Below, piece after piece: positions 27,168 through 35,786 of a DNA stretch of 64,000 nt. The notes beneath the pieces are model-generated. The model was not told the DNA's origin, searched no databases, and saw only the letters and a program-made list of their open reading frames with translations. This DNA comes from Bacteroidota bacterium (lineage in GTDB: Bacteria > Bacteroidota > Ignavibacteria > UBA10030). The position numbers were made by a program, and so were the translations under genes. Position 1 is the stretch's first letter. Every line of letters begins with the position of its first letter. The stretch covers positions 62,001 through 126,000 of the forward strand of contig JAKAJH010000002.1 in NCBI GenBank assembly GCA_021813905.1, in the 5' to 3' direction.

Positions 27168-30077
27168 CTACTTGAGCATCACCATCTTCTTCACAGACGA
27201 GAAGGAACCGGCTTGGATCCGATACAGATAAACGCCGCTGCTCACGTGCTCGCCGAAGGCACTGGTGCCATCCCACCGCACGGAGAAGTTGCCGGCGCTC
27301 ATCGTACCGTTCACGAGCGTCTTCACTTCAACGCCGGACATCGTGTAGATCGTGATCCGGACATGCTCTTCGGTCGGAAGGCCGAAGCGGATCTCGGTGC
27401 TCGGGTTGAAGGGGTTCGGGTAGTTCTGGCCGAGCGCGAACTCGGTCGGGATACCGCCCGTCTCGTTGACGTCGGTCGTTGTTGCGGCCGCCTCGGACGA
27501 GGCGCCGCTCTTCATGCTGCTCTGCACCTGCTGAGCAACGACCTTGTAGTAGTACGTGTGACCGCCCGTCACGCTGTTGTCCGTGTACTGGACGTCCTTG
27601 ATGTTCGCGGCGATCGGCGTCAGGCCGCTCACGCTAAAGCCGGTGGTGGTGGAGCGATACACCGAATACGTGAAGGCGACGAGACCGCGCGAATCGGGCA
27701 TCACGTCGGGCTGGTTCCACTTCAGCAAGATGCCGTTGGGACCGGCCGATGCGACGAGACCGGAAGGCGCATTGGGCACCAGGTTGGCAACGGAGTAGAA
27801 GCTGTCCACCGGGCTCATGTACTTCGTCAGCATGCCGTTCGAGAATCCGGCAACATACACGGCGGTGTAGGCTGCGGAATCCGCATCCGTCGGGACGTCG
27901 GCGGAGAGGATCGTACCGGTCGGCGCGTACGGACCGTACGACACCCACGAAGTGTAATCATTCATCTTGAAGAGCTTGCCCGGAGCCGCCTGGCCGATCA
28001 TGTCGGCGAAGGAGTTGACCTTCGCGCTCGGTGCCGTGCCGGCGTTCAGAACACGCTTGAAGACGAAGTACTGTGCAACCGCGCCGTAGGAGGCCTTCTC
28101 CGCGGGGAACGGCTGCCACGACACGCGGACATACCGGCCGTTGTCGTTCGGACGGTCGGTGACGGAGATCGCAGACACCGCACCGCTGCCAAGGCTCAGC
28201 TGCTCGATGGAGGACTGCAGCAGCTCCTTGGCGTACTCGTGGTTGTGCACGCCCTCGCTGCCATCATTGAGGACGAAGTAGTAGTTGTAAGAGGCGGCGC
28301 TTTCCGTCGTCGTAAGTTTCAGCTTGACGGCGGTGGGTGCATTCTTCCACGCTGCGTAGCGCGTCGGATCCATCGGATACACCGGCGTGGTATTCGCGGA
28401 GTCGCGCTTTGGAAGCGCGGCGGCAAGCTGAGCCAGAAGCGTGTCGATCTTCGCCTGCGACTGATTGACGAACTCCATCGAGACGGTGCCGTGGCACTCG
28501 CGGCAGCCGACATCATTGAGCATCTCGGTCGAGTCGGGCAGCAGGTACACGATCTTGAAGGTGTGGCCACCGAGCTTGTTCAGCAGGGTGTCGGGCGACG
28601 CGTACGTCGGATCGTAGTCCGGCGAATTGGCCATGTGGCACACCACGCAACGCTCGGAGATCTGCGAGTGCGAAGAGTTGGCGTACTTGTAGCCGGGGAA
28701 CTCCCAGCCGGTGGCGCTGGACGTTCCGCTGAGGGGAATGGCCGCGCTCATTGGCGTACCGTCAGCACCGATCAGCATCGGACCCTGGTGGGCATGATGC
28801 AGGCCGCTGTAGGTGCTGAAGCGGACCGTATGGCAACCGGTGCACGCTTCGGCAATGGACGTACGGCGAAGCTGCGCCGCATTGTTTCCATTGTGCGGAT
28901 CGTGGCACGCTTGGCAGGTGATAGGCTGCGGGTTGTCCCAGATGACCTGACCGGCGGGAACCACCGGCTCGGGGTTGCCGTGAATCGTCTGATTCACATA
29001 TCCCTGGGCGGTATGGCAAGAGTTGCAGCCGGAGCGATCCATGTACTGGCCGCTGGCACCCTCGGCGAGAGAGTTCGCGTGCTTAGAAGAGGCCCACGAG
29101 TAACCTTTGCCGTGACGGTCGCCGGAAAAATGACAGGGCGCGCAGACATCGGAAGAGAATGACTTATCCATCTTGGTGTTGCCGGGCGTGGAGTACTGCT
29201 TCACATGCTCACCCGCGGGACCGTGGCAGTTTTCGCACTGAATGCCGGTCAACGCCATGAGGATCTTCAACGAGTCGGTCGTGGAGCTTGCGCCGCTGTT
29301 GGCGACGGTCACGAGGGAGTCGAAGACGCCCGGATGGTTCGGCGGAACGGTAAACTTGAGCTTCGATGCATATTCGGCATAGCCGCCGTTCGGGTCCGAA
29401 CTGAACGCAGAGGCTTTGTTTCCGCCGGCAGAGTGGCACGACATACAGCTGCTGCCGAAGTGACCGGCGGTCGTCAACGGAACGTCATTGAAGTCAAGAT
29501 TATTCATCTTGCGTCGGACGGCCCGGGCGTGGTTCGTATTCTGCCAATCGGTGAAGACGGTGGGATTGGTGCCGTGGCAACCGCAGGTAGCCGGGACGCC
29601 GGTGGCCGGATACACAAGGCTCCACCCCGCACCGACGAACTTCGCGGCCCGAATAGTATCCGTGGCCTGCGTTGCCGTTCCGCTGGCTGTGGTCGCGGTC
29701 ATTGTGACGATGTACGTGCCAATGGTATCGGGGATGAAATAGGTGACGAGACCGTTCAGGCTTGTCCCGCCGGATGTGTCCTGGATGGTCGCGGTTGATG
29801 TCGCCGGACCCGTAAGCGTCCACGTCGCGCTGGTGACAGTCAAAAGCGCGTCGCTGTACTTCTGTCCGGTGCCGGACCACGCGACGGGCTTCATCACGAC
29901 GCGTGTGCCGACAGGAACGTCCGTCAACCCCGTAGTTGCTTCCTTGTTTCCTTTGAACCGGTCGGGAACGCCGACAACGACAATCTTACCGGTTGACTGG
30001 GCAGTGACTACTGCAGGAGCAAAAACGAGGGAGGCGAGGACAACGAGGGCAAGGCAAAATTGCGCCAATCTGCTCAT
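27168..30077 (-). CDS. Secreted multiheme cytochrome c with FN3 and T9SS sorting domains (cytochrome B)
   Basis: The 969-residue protein has a signal peptide (VFAPAVVTAQ), an Ig/PKD-like domain, a haem region with eight CxxCH sites (CMSCH, CENCH, CAPCH, CNSCH, CQACH, CTGCH, CVVCH, CRECH) preceded by an unusual CXCH (CGCH, 165-168), one or two fibronectin-III-like domains (around PNAPSGLVASAGPNGILLKW), and a T9SS sorting domain (FALGQNYPNPFNPSTEIRF). Its nine haem sites align in order with cytochrome A. GAGGAGG precedes the ATG. It is presumably exported to the surface and used in electron transfer; the partner is unknown. Confidence 0.88.
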   Translation of the reverse strand: MSRLAQFCLALVVLASLVFAPAVVTAQSTGKIVVVGVPDRFKGNKEATTGLTDVPVGTRVVMKPVAWSGTGQKYSDALLTVTSATWTLTGPATSTATIQDTSGGTSLNGLVTYFIPDTIGTYIVTMTATTASGTATQATDTIRAAKFVGAGWSLVYPATGVPATCGCHGTNPTVFTDWQNTNHARAVRRKMNNLDFNDVPLTTAGHFGSSCMSCHSAGGNKASAFSSDPNGGYAEYASKLKFTVPPNHPGVFDSLVTVANSGASSTTDSLKILMALTGIQCENCHGPAGEHVKQYSTPGNTKMDKSFSSDVCAPCHFSGDRHGKGYSWASSKHANSLAEGASGQYMDRSGCNSCHTAQGYVNQTIHGNPEPVVPAGQVIWDNPQPITCQACHDPHNGNNAAQLRRTSIAEACTGCHTVRFSTYSGLHHAHQGPMLIGADGTPMSAAIPLSGTSSATGWEFPGYKYANSSHSQISERCVVCHMANSPDYDPTYASPDTLLNKLGGHTFKIVYLLPDSTEMLNDVGCRECHGTVSMEFVNQSQAKIDTLLAQLAAALPKRDSANTTPVYPMDPTRYAAWKNAPTAVKLKLTTTESAASYNYYFVLNDGSEGVHNHEYAKELLQSSIEQLSLGSGAVSAISVTDRPNDNGRYVRVSWQPFPAEKASYGAVAQYFVFKRVLNAGTAPSAKVNSFADMIGQAAPGKLFKMNDYTSWVSYGPYAPTGTILSADVPTDADSAAYTAVYVAGFSNGMLTKYMSPVDSFYSVANLVPNAPSGLVASAGPNGILLKWNQPDVMPDSRGLVAFTYSVYRSTTTGFSVSGLTPIAANIKDVQYTDNSVTGGHTYYYKVVAQQVQSSMKSGASSEAAATTTDVNETGGIPTEFALGQNYPNPFNPSTEIRFGLPTEEHVRITIYTMSGVEVKTLVNGTMSAGNFSVRWDGTSAFGEHVSSGVYLYRIQAGSFSSVKKMVMLK

Positions 30078-30593
30078 AAAGCCTCCTCAGAGGGATGGTA
30101 TGTGTGAATCTCTTCGGCGAAATGCCCGAAGAGTTGGTGATAAGCCTGAACGGCTAATCGCCGAACAGTCGCGCGGGAAGGGTCAAGAACTGTACCAAAG
30201 TCCGATTTTTGCGATACGCAGAAAACGTTGATTATATCAACAAAAAATGGCCCCGCCCGTTCAATTCGCTTGCCGTTTATTAGAAATGGGGAGGCTAATT
30301 GCAGTGCCTTTGCAGACGTGAGAATACAATCCGGAGGAGTATAAATGAAAGGGGAGCCCCAAAAACAAAGGAGTTTCCAGTCCGAAAATCCTTCCGGACC
30401 GTGTGTTGGCGGTCGCACGCACGGCCGGAGAACGAGAGAACCGATCCGGCGAGTCCGCTTGCGGCATGCAATGACGTTGCATCGATTCCGCGAAGCGCAG
30501 CGCCGCACAACCGGCGTCGCCGCGAAAAATCAGTATATTATCGCCATGATGGCATTCCTCGCACTAGTGATGTTGGCCACCGGAGATCCTGAC
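30078..30593. other. Regulatory region between cytochrome B and the M14 peptidase
   Basis: This divergent gap of about 515 bases carries the leader of cytochrome B, with a hairpin CTCTTCGG / CCGAAGAG (30110-30133), and an FNR-like inverted repeat at 30227-30241. The reading frame of the downstream peptidase stays open through its right part, and a hydrophobic in-frame segment (AMMAFLALVMLATG) suggests that an upstream start with a signal anchor is possible. Confidence 0.45.
30227..30241. promoter_or_regulatory. FNR-like inverted repeat upstream of cytochrome B
   Basis: GTTGAT-TAT-ATCAAC is a perfect six-base inverted repeat. Its half sites TTGAT/ATCAA equal the FNR consensus, but the spacer is three bases instead of four. 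It lies about 150 bases upstream of cytochrome B and about 42 bases upstream of a weak GGACTTTG -7-like box on the minus strand. Confidence 0.4.
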
Positions 30594-31775
30594 ATGTCTT
30601 CTGCATCCGACTCATCGGTTGCCCGGGAGTTGTTCACGCTCTACGAGCAGTTCATGCAACCGGATATTCAGAAACGCCGATTCACCCAGGCGCAAATGTT
30701 CGACTGGCTCACGCCACTGCTGCAATCGTCGGACATCCGGTCCACCGATCTCGGGCGCTCCGCCGAAGGCCGCATGATCCGCCTGTATTCGTACGGCACC
30801 GGACCGATTCGCGTTCTGCTTTGGTCGCAAATGCACGGTGACGAGTCAACCGCGACTATGGCGCTGATCGACATGCTCCGATTCTTCACGCGACATTCCG
30901 ATCACCCGGTTGCCCGCATGATCCGCGAGCGTCTGACACTCCTGATGATCCCGATGCTCAATCCGGACGGCGCCGAGCGCTTCACCCGACGGACCGCGCA
31001 GAACATTGATCTCAACCGTGACGCGCGGTCCCTGGTGACACCGGAAGCGGTCATTCTCAAATCGGCTTGCGACGCCTTCGCGCCGGCGTACGGCTTCAAC
31101 CTTCACGATCAGGACCGGCACTACACCGTCGGCACGACCCGAAAGCCCACCGTGATCGCACTGCTCGCGCCGCCCGTGAACGAGGAGAAGACGGACAATG
31201 TTGTCCGCCTCCGGGCCAAACGCGTCGCCGCCGTCTTGCGCGGTGCCCTCGAGCAGTTCGTCCCGGGACACGTCGCGAAGTGGGATGACACCTTTGAACC
31301 CCGCGCGTTCGGGGATAACATCCAGCGCCGGGGGACAAGCACGGTGCTCATCGAATCAGGATGGTGGGCGGATGATCCGGAGAAGATGTTTCTCCGAAAG
31401 CTGAACTGCACCGGCCTGCTTGCCACGCTGGATGGCATCGCGCACGGACGGACGGACGAGGTCGACGCGGGCGTGTACGAATCAATCCCCTTCAACACAA
31501 AACGCATCTATGATGTCATCTACCGCAATGCCACGTACCAGGCGGTCCCGGATGCGCCGCCGGTTCGCGTCGACGTGGGAGTGAACGTAACCGGCGCATC
31601 TGCTGACACCACCGTCGGAAAAGGGCAGACAGCGACTGTGGAGGATGTGGGAGATCTCAGCACATTCTCCGGATTCACCGAAAGAGACCTGGAAGGAAAG
31701 CGCGTGGATCTGTCGGGGATCGTGCTGGAGACGCCGTTTCCTGCGGAAGAGCTGAACCGGATCTTCGGGAACTAA
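30594..31775 (+). CDS. M14-family zinc carboxypeptidase
   Basis: The 393-residue protein has the M14 metal site HGDE (His81, Glu84), the IDLNRD substrate segment, a third ligand His in FNLHDQ, and the catalytic Glu in VLIESGWW. The family removes C-terminal residues or trims peptidoglycan-type peptides. I chose the ATG at 30594 because GGAG stands eight bases before it. The frame is open back to 30345, and starts at 30471 or 30546 would add a hydrophobic segment that could be a signal anchor. The C-terminal 80 residues are outside the catalytic domain. Confidence 0.82.
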   Translation: MSSASDSSVARELFTLYEQFMQPDIQKRRFTQAQMFDWLTPLLQSSDIRSTDLGRSAEGRMIRLYSYGTGPIRVLLWSQMHGDESTATMALIDMLRFFTRHSDHPVARMIRERLTLLMIPMLNPDGAERFTRRTAQNIDLNRDARSLVTPEAVILKSACDAFAPAYGFNLHDQDRHYTVGTTRKPTVIALLAPPVNEEKTDNVVRLRAKRVAAVLRGALEQFVPGHVAKWDDTFEPRAFGDNIQRRGTSTVLIESGWWADDPEKMFLRKLNCTGLLATLDGIAHGRTDEVDAGVYESIPFNTKRIYDVIYRNATYQAVPDAPPVRVDVGVNVTGASADTTVGKGQTATVEDVGDLSTFSGFTERDLEGKRVDLSGIVLETPFPAEELNRIFGN

Positions 31776-31800
31776 TTCCGGATCTGCTGTTTTCCGCGCC

Positions 31801-31830
31801 TTGACCCCGGCCGGACTTTTCCCTATGTTG
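31801..31830 (+). promoter_or_regulatory. Promoter of the ECF sigma gene
   Basis: TTG, exactly 20 bases, then TATGTTG. The leader to the sigma ATG is about 70 bases. Confidence 0.65.
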
Positions 31831-31906
31831 AAAGAGCATTCCCGCGCCTGCCGCGGGGAGACCGTGTGCGGGAGACCGGAGCCGAGGAGGGAATGCAGGT
31901 CACGCA

Positions 31907-32497
31907 ATGTCGACCCCGCGCACCCCCATACCGCAGACCACACGCCTGAAGCAGAAGGAATTCGAAGCGGAAGCCGTTCCGCACATGGACCTGCTGTACA
32001 ATTTCGCTCTCCGCACAACGGGCAACGCGGACGATGCCCGCGACCTCCTGCAGGAAACCTACCTCAAGGCGTTTCGCTTCTGGGATAAGTACGAGAAGGG
32101 AACCAACATCCGGGCATGGCTGTTCCGGATCATGAAGAACTCGTACATCAACCGGTACCGCAAGGAGACACGCGAACCGGGCATGGTCGACTACGAGGAT
32201 GTCGAGAACTTCTATGACTCGATCCGGGCGGACAGCACCGACACCAACGATCTTCAGGAGAAGCTGTTCGGCAACCTCCTGAGTGACGAGGTCACCCAGG
32301 CGCTGCAATCGCTGCCGGGGGATTTCAGGACGGTCGTCATCCTGGCCGACATCGAGGGCCTCAGCTACGAGGAGGTTGCGGAGTTCCTCAACTGTCCCAT
32401 CGGCACGGTCCGATCGCGTCTCCATCGGGGCCGGAAGATGCTTCAAACGCAGCTCTTCGAGTACGCGCGGGACCGCGGTCTGATATCCTCGGACTGA
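31907..32497 (+). CDS. ECF-type RNA polymerase sigma factor
   Basis: The 196-residue protein has sigma region 2 (YNFALRTTGNADDARDLLQETYLKAFRFWDKYEKGTNIRAWLFRI) and region 4 with its helix-turn-helix (LQSLPGDFRTVVILADIEGLSYEEVAEFLNCPIGTVRSRLHRGRKML), with no region 3. Such factors redirect RNA polymerase to a stress or envelope regulon. It is followed by a membrane protein with a zinc-finger anti-sigma N-terminus, so the two form a sigma/anti-sigma pair. RseP is also encoded in this window (43768), but its use on this anti-sigma is only a possibility. Confidence 0.93.
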   Translation: MSTPRTPIPQTTRLKQKEFEAEAVPHMDLLYNFALRTTGNADDARDLLQETYLKAFRFWDKYEKGTNIRAWLFRIMKNSYINRYRKETREPGMVDYEDVENFYDSIRADSTDTNDLQEKLFGNLLSDEVTQALQSLPGDFRTVVILADIEGLSYEEVAEFLNCPIGTVRSRLHRGRKMLQTQLFEYARDRGLISSD

Positions 32498-32518
32498 ACA
32501 TCCCGGGGAGGCAACGGC

Positions 32519-32566
32519 ATGGTGAAGCGGTCAAACGGTGCGGACGAGGATGTTCGTGAAGTGTGA
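32519..32566 (+). CDS. Possible 15-residue leader ORF before the anti-sigma gene
   Basis: A GGGGAGG motif, the best ribosome site nearby, is seven bases before an ATG that opens a 15-codon frame ending in TGA inside the anti-sigma gene. The anti-sigma start codons in the other frame have poor ribosome sites. It may couple translation, or may mark a frameshift. No homology is expected for a peptide this short. Confidence 0.3.
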   Translation: MVKRSNGADEDVREV

Positions 32567-33386
32567 AGAAGCACAATGGCTGGCTGTCGACGAGATCGAC
32601 GGCAGGCTTCCCGCCGATGTCCGGCACGCGCTGTTCCGGCACCTCCAGGCGTGTCCGTCGTGCCGGCGTTCGTACGAGCTGGGTGCCGTTACCCGCCTTG
32701 CCATCCGCCGGGCCCTCCCCTCTCTTCCCACTCCCGCCAACGTGCGGCGCGGAGTTCTGCAGGTAATCGCCGTTGAGCGACCGATCCAACGTGTCATTGG
32801 CCGATCCGTGAGAATGCTGGCGCATACTCTGACCGCGAGACCCGCACTCTTCGGCGGACTCGCCACGGCGATGTTTCTGGCGTTCATCGCGTTCCAGCCG
32901 GCGATGGTGCAGCATTCTCCCTACCGGCCGATCGCGATGAATGTCGTGCGTGAAGCGGCGGTCAATCTCGAACTGTTCCGCACCGGACAGCTTCAGCCGG
33001 CCGTGATCACGACGAAGCCGGACTCGCTGTGCGGATATCTTCATACCCTGGGCGCTCCGTTGGCGTCGTGCGTGCGATCGTTCCGGGGATGGAGCTGGTA
33101 CGGCGGCTCCGTGACGGAGCACGAAGGCATCAAGCTCACCCACCTGGTCTGCCGTGTCGGATCGGATTACATCTATGTCTTTGGCGTGCGGGAGGAGGAG
33201 ATGCGGCGGGACGGGGATTTTGCGCTGCCCCCGTCTGCGATGCGCCGGCTGGCAACAGTCGGGTGGTATGCAACGCCGGACAGCGCGCGATGCGCGGTGG
33301 TGATGTGGACCGAGAATAACACACTCTGTGCCGCGGCGTCCACAATGAAGAAAGCCGACCTGTTGTACTACCTCGCGTCGCGCTGA
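32550..33386 (+). CDS. Membrane anti-sigma factor with zinc-finger N-terminus
   Basis: The 278-residue protein opens with a ZAS-type domain (KCEEAQWLAVDEIDGRLPADVRHALFRHLQACPSC, Cys...HxxxCxxC), which binds ECF sigma factors. One membrane segment follows (ALFGGLATAMFLAFIAF), then a periplasmic domain with three to four cysteines. I chose the ATG at 32550 because it starts just before the zinc finger; GTG 32538 is also possible. It is 52 bases behind the sigma gene and likely holds it at the membrane until a signal arrives. Confidence 0.82.
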   Translation: MFVKCEEAQWLAVDEIDGRLPADVRHALFRHLQACPSCRRSYELGAVTRLAIRRALPSLPTPANVRRGVLQVIAVERPIQRVIGRSVRMLAHTLTARPALFGGLATAMFLAFIAFQPAMVQHSPYRPIAMNVVREAAVNLELFRTGQLQPAVITTKPDSLCGYLHTLGAPLASCVRSFRGWSWYGGSVTEHEGIKLTHLVCRVGSDYIYVFGVREEEMRRDGDFALPPSAMRRLATVGWYATPDSARCAVVMWTENNTLCAAASTMKKADLLYYLASR

Positions 33387-33394
33387 GCGTCCGA

Positions 33395-34096
33395 TTACGT
33401 CCCGACGAACAAGCGGTTCGCGAGGGACCGAGGCAATTCGGCGCTCAGGATCTTCTGTGCTGCGGTCTCAATGTCGTACGGAGCCCGCACGTTCCGGTAG
33501 GACCAATCTTCCGTGTCCAGCACGCCGAAACTCAGACGCGGATCGCGGTCCCGCGGCTGACCGACGCTCCCCACGTTCACAAGCATGCGGCCATTCCGAT
33601 GGAGCGCCGCGATGCGTCCCCGTTGATCATAGATCCCGGGAAAATGCGAATGACCGACGAAGCAGAGCGTTTCCGTGAAGCAGCGGAATGCCGTCTGCGC
33701 GTCCTCGGCGTCGACGATGTAATGCCATTGATCCGGCTCGCAGGGCGAGGCGTGGACGAACAAGATGTCGCTGAGCGTTCGTTGGAGCGGAAGACGCGCG
33801 AGGTAGGACAGGTTCTCCGGCGAAATGTGTCGGTGGGTCCAGAAGACGGCGGAACGGGCGTTGGCGGTGAACGAGTCGGCGATCTCGGTCCGAACCACCG
33901 CGGCGTCGTGGTTGCCCTGCACAACGACGTCGCACCGGCCACGAACCAGCTCCACGCACGGATCGGGGTCGGCTCCATAGCCGACAATATCGCCCAGGCA
34001 CACGATGTGGTCGACGGATTCCGACTCGATCAAACGTAACGTCGCGGAGAGTGCCTCGAGGTTGGAATGGATGTCAGAAATGATTGCCAACCGCAC
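33395..34096 (-). CDS. Calcineurin-like metallophosphoesterase (YfcE/MJ0936-type)
   Basis: The 233-residue protein has the full set of binuclear metal motifs: SDIHSN, GDIVGYGADP, QGNHD, and late GHSHFPGIY. These mark a small cytoplasmic phosphodiesterase of the YfcE/MJ0936 type. The start is GTG at 34096 with GGGAGG eight bases upstream. It converges with the anti-sigma gene with eight bases between stops. The substrate is unknown. Confidence 0.87.
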   Translation of the reverse strand: MRLAIISDIHSNLEALSATLRLIESESVDHIVCLGDIVGYGADPDPCVELVRGRCDVVVQGNHDAAVVRTEIADSFTANARSAVFWTHRHISPENLSYLARLPLQRTLSDILFVHASPCEPDQWHYIVDAEDAQTAFRCFTETLCFVGHSHFPGIYDQRGRIAALHRNGRMLVNVGSVGQPRDRDPRLSFGVLDTEDWSYRNVRAPYDIETAAQKILSAELPRSLANRLFVGT

Positions 34097-34323
34097 CGCA
34101 ATGCCTCCCGCAATCGTGGTGTGCGCGTATGAGCATTGGAATGGTCCCCGGATGATCCTCCGGTCGCCGCCGGGTTGCCATCCCCGGGGGGCGCGATGCG
34201 CGTCGCCGTCGCAACGATCCGCACCGCCCGGGTGACCGGACCGGTGTTCTCCCCCGCGCCGCAGATCCTCCTCGCATCAACGGCACGGGAGAATATAGCA
34301 ATTGGCGGAGGATGAAGCAACCG

Positions 34324-34353
34324 TTGCGCTGCACCCAACGCCTCTGTATATTG
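34324..34353 (+). promoter_or_regulatory. Promoter of the triple-domain CDF gene, short leader
   Basis: TTG, 20 bases, then TATATTG. The ATG at 34365 is only 11 bases after the box, so the leader is likely under ten bases. The box lies inside the longer ORF given by the track (from 34302), which argues for the later start. Confidence 0.6.
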
Positions 34354-34364
34354 CGGGCACCGAC

Positions 34365-35771
34365 ATGACAACGACCCGCCCTCACGGTCTTATGAATCTC
34401 GAACTCGCAAGCAGGGAAAAACGCGCCATCGCGGTCTCGTCCGTCGTTGCCGCGGTGTTCCTTACCACGTTCAAACTGGTGGTGGGGATCGAGACGGACA
34501 GCCTTGGCATTCTGTCGGAAGCGGCGCACTCCGGACTGGACCTTATGGCGGCGGTGATCACCCTGATTGCCGTGACGGTCGCCGACCGTCCGCCGGATGA
34601 GGATCACCGGTACGGCCACGGCAAAGTGGAGAACATCTCGGCGTTCGTCGAGACGCTGCTGCTGGTGATCACGTGTGTCTGGATCATCTGGGAGGCGATC
34701 GACCGGCTTTCCACCGGCAAGACGCAGGTCGAAGCCACCGTGTGGGGCTTCATTGTCATGGGAACGTCAATCATCGTGGACTTCAGCCGCTCGCGGGCCC
34801 TGTATCGGATCGCGCGCAAGCACCACAGTCAGGCGCTCGAGGCGGACGCGCTGCATTTCTCCAGCGACATCTGGTCATCGCTGACCGTCATTGCAGGACT
34901 CTTCTTCGTCTCGATCGGGTACCGGGCGTTCGACTCTATTGCTGCGATGGTTGTCGCCCTGCTGGTCCTGTTCGTGAGCTACCGGCTGGGTCGCCGGACG
35001 ATCGATGCGCTCATGGACCGGGTGCCGAAGGATGTCGCAGACCAGGTGCGAGCCGCCATCACAGCGGTGGATGGAGTGGAAGAGGTGCGAAATCTGCGCG
35101 TCCGGCCGTCGGGGGCGCATCTGTTCGTGGATACCGTTGTGCGTATCCGGCGCACGGTGCCGTTCCAGCAGGCCCACGCGATTATGGATGCCGCGGAACG
35201 GGCGGTGCGGACCGTTCATCCGAACGCAGACGTGACGGTGCATGCCGAGCCGTTTGCCTCGGACGATGAGAGCCTTGTGGATAAGATCCGCATGATCGTG
35301 GTGAACAAAGGGCTTCGCGCTCCGCACAACCTCGAGGTGCAGCTGACCGATGGAAGATACTTCATCGACTTCGACGTGGAATATCAGAAAGGCAAGTCGT
35401 TCGCCGAGGCACACGCGATCGCGTCGGAGATCGAAACAGAAATCCAGCAGGACGTCCCCGCCGTCGGGAAAGTGACGATCCACATGGAGGAGTATCATCC
35501 GGCCGAGCGCGCCCTCACGAACGTGACGGATACCGAGCTGCGGCTCTCGTCGGACATCCAGCGGGTGACGGAGAATCACAAGGATGTGTTCGCGTGCAAG
35601 GATCTGACGCTGCTGAAAGAGGGGAGACACTACAACGCCACGCTGACGTGCACCATCGACCGGCGCAAGACGCTCGACGAAGTGCACCGGATCATCTCGG
35701 AGATCGAAACGGTGCTGTTTCAGCACTTCAAACAGCTGCGGCGGATCACTATCCACGCCGAGCCGCAGTAA
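34365..35771 (+). CDS. CDF metal-cation exporter with three C-terminal dimerisation-type domains
   Basis: The 468-residue protein has the six-segment cation diffusion facilitator core (about 20-210), with metal ligands in SEAAHSGLD and ALHFSSD and a cytoplasmic YGHGKVEN loop as in FieF-like Zn/Fe exporters. After the usual ZT-dimer domain (about 212-285, ending DVTVHAEP) the fold seems to repeat twice: 290-375, ending KVTIHMEEY, and 385-468, ending RITIHAEPQ. Most family members stop at about 300 residues. The extra copies may add metal sensing or oligomer contacts. Confidence 0.88.
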   Translation: MTTTRPHGLMNLELASREKRAIAVSSVVAAVFLTTFKLVVGIETDSLGILSEAAHSGLDLMAAVITLIAVTVADRPPDEDHRYGHGKVENISAFVETLLLVITCVWIIWEAIDRLSTGKTQVEATVWGFIVMGTSIIVDFSRSRALYRIARKHHSQALEADALHFSSDIWSSLTVIAGLFFVSIGYRAFDSIAAMVVALLVLFVSYRLGRRTIDALMDRVPKDVADQVRAAITAVDGVEEVRNLRVRPSGAHLFVDTVVRIRRTVPFQQAHAIMDAAERAVRTVHPNADVTVHAEPFASDDESLVDKIRMIVVNKGLRAPHNLEVQLTDGRYFIDFDVEYQKGKSFAEAHAIASEIETEIQQDVPAVGKVTIHMEEYHPAERALTNVTDTELRLSSDIQRVTENHKDVFACKDLTLLKEGRHYNATLTCTIDRRKTLDEVHRIISEIETVLFQHFKQLRRITIHAEPQ

Positions 35772-35786
35772 CCAGATTGCGCCGCC

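Noticed and set aside
27213-29162. 649-residue plus-strand ORF opposite cytochrome B
   Set aside because: Antisense shadow, as above; long only because of high GC.
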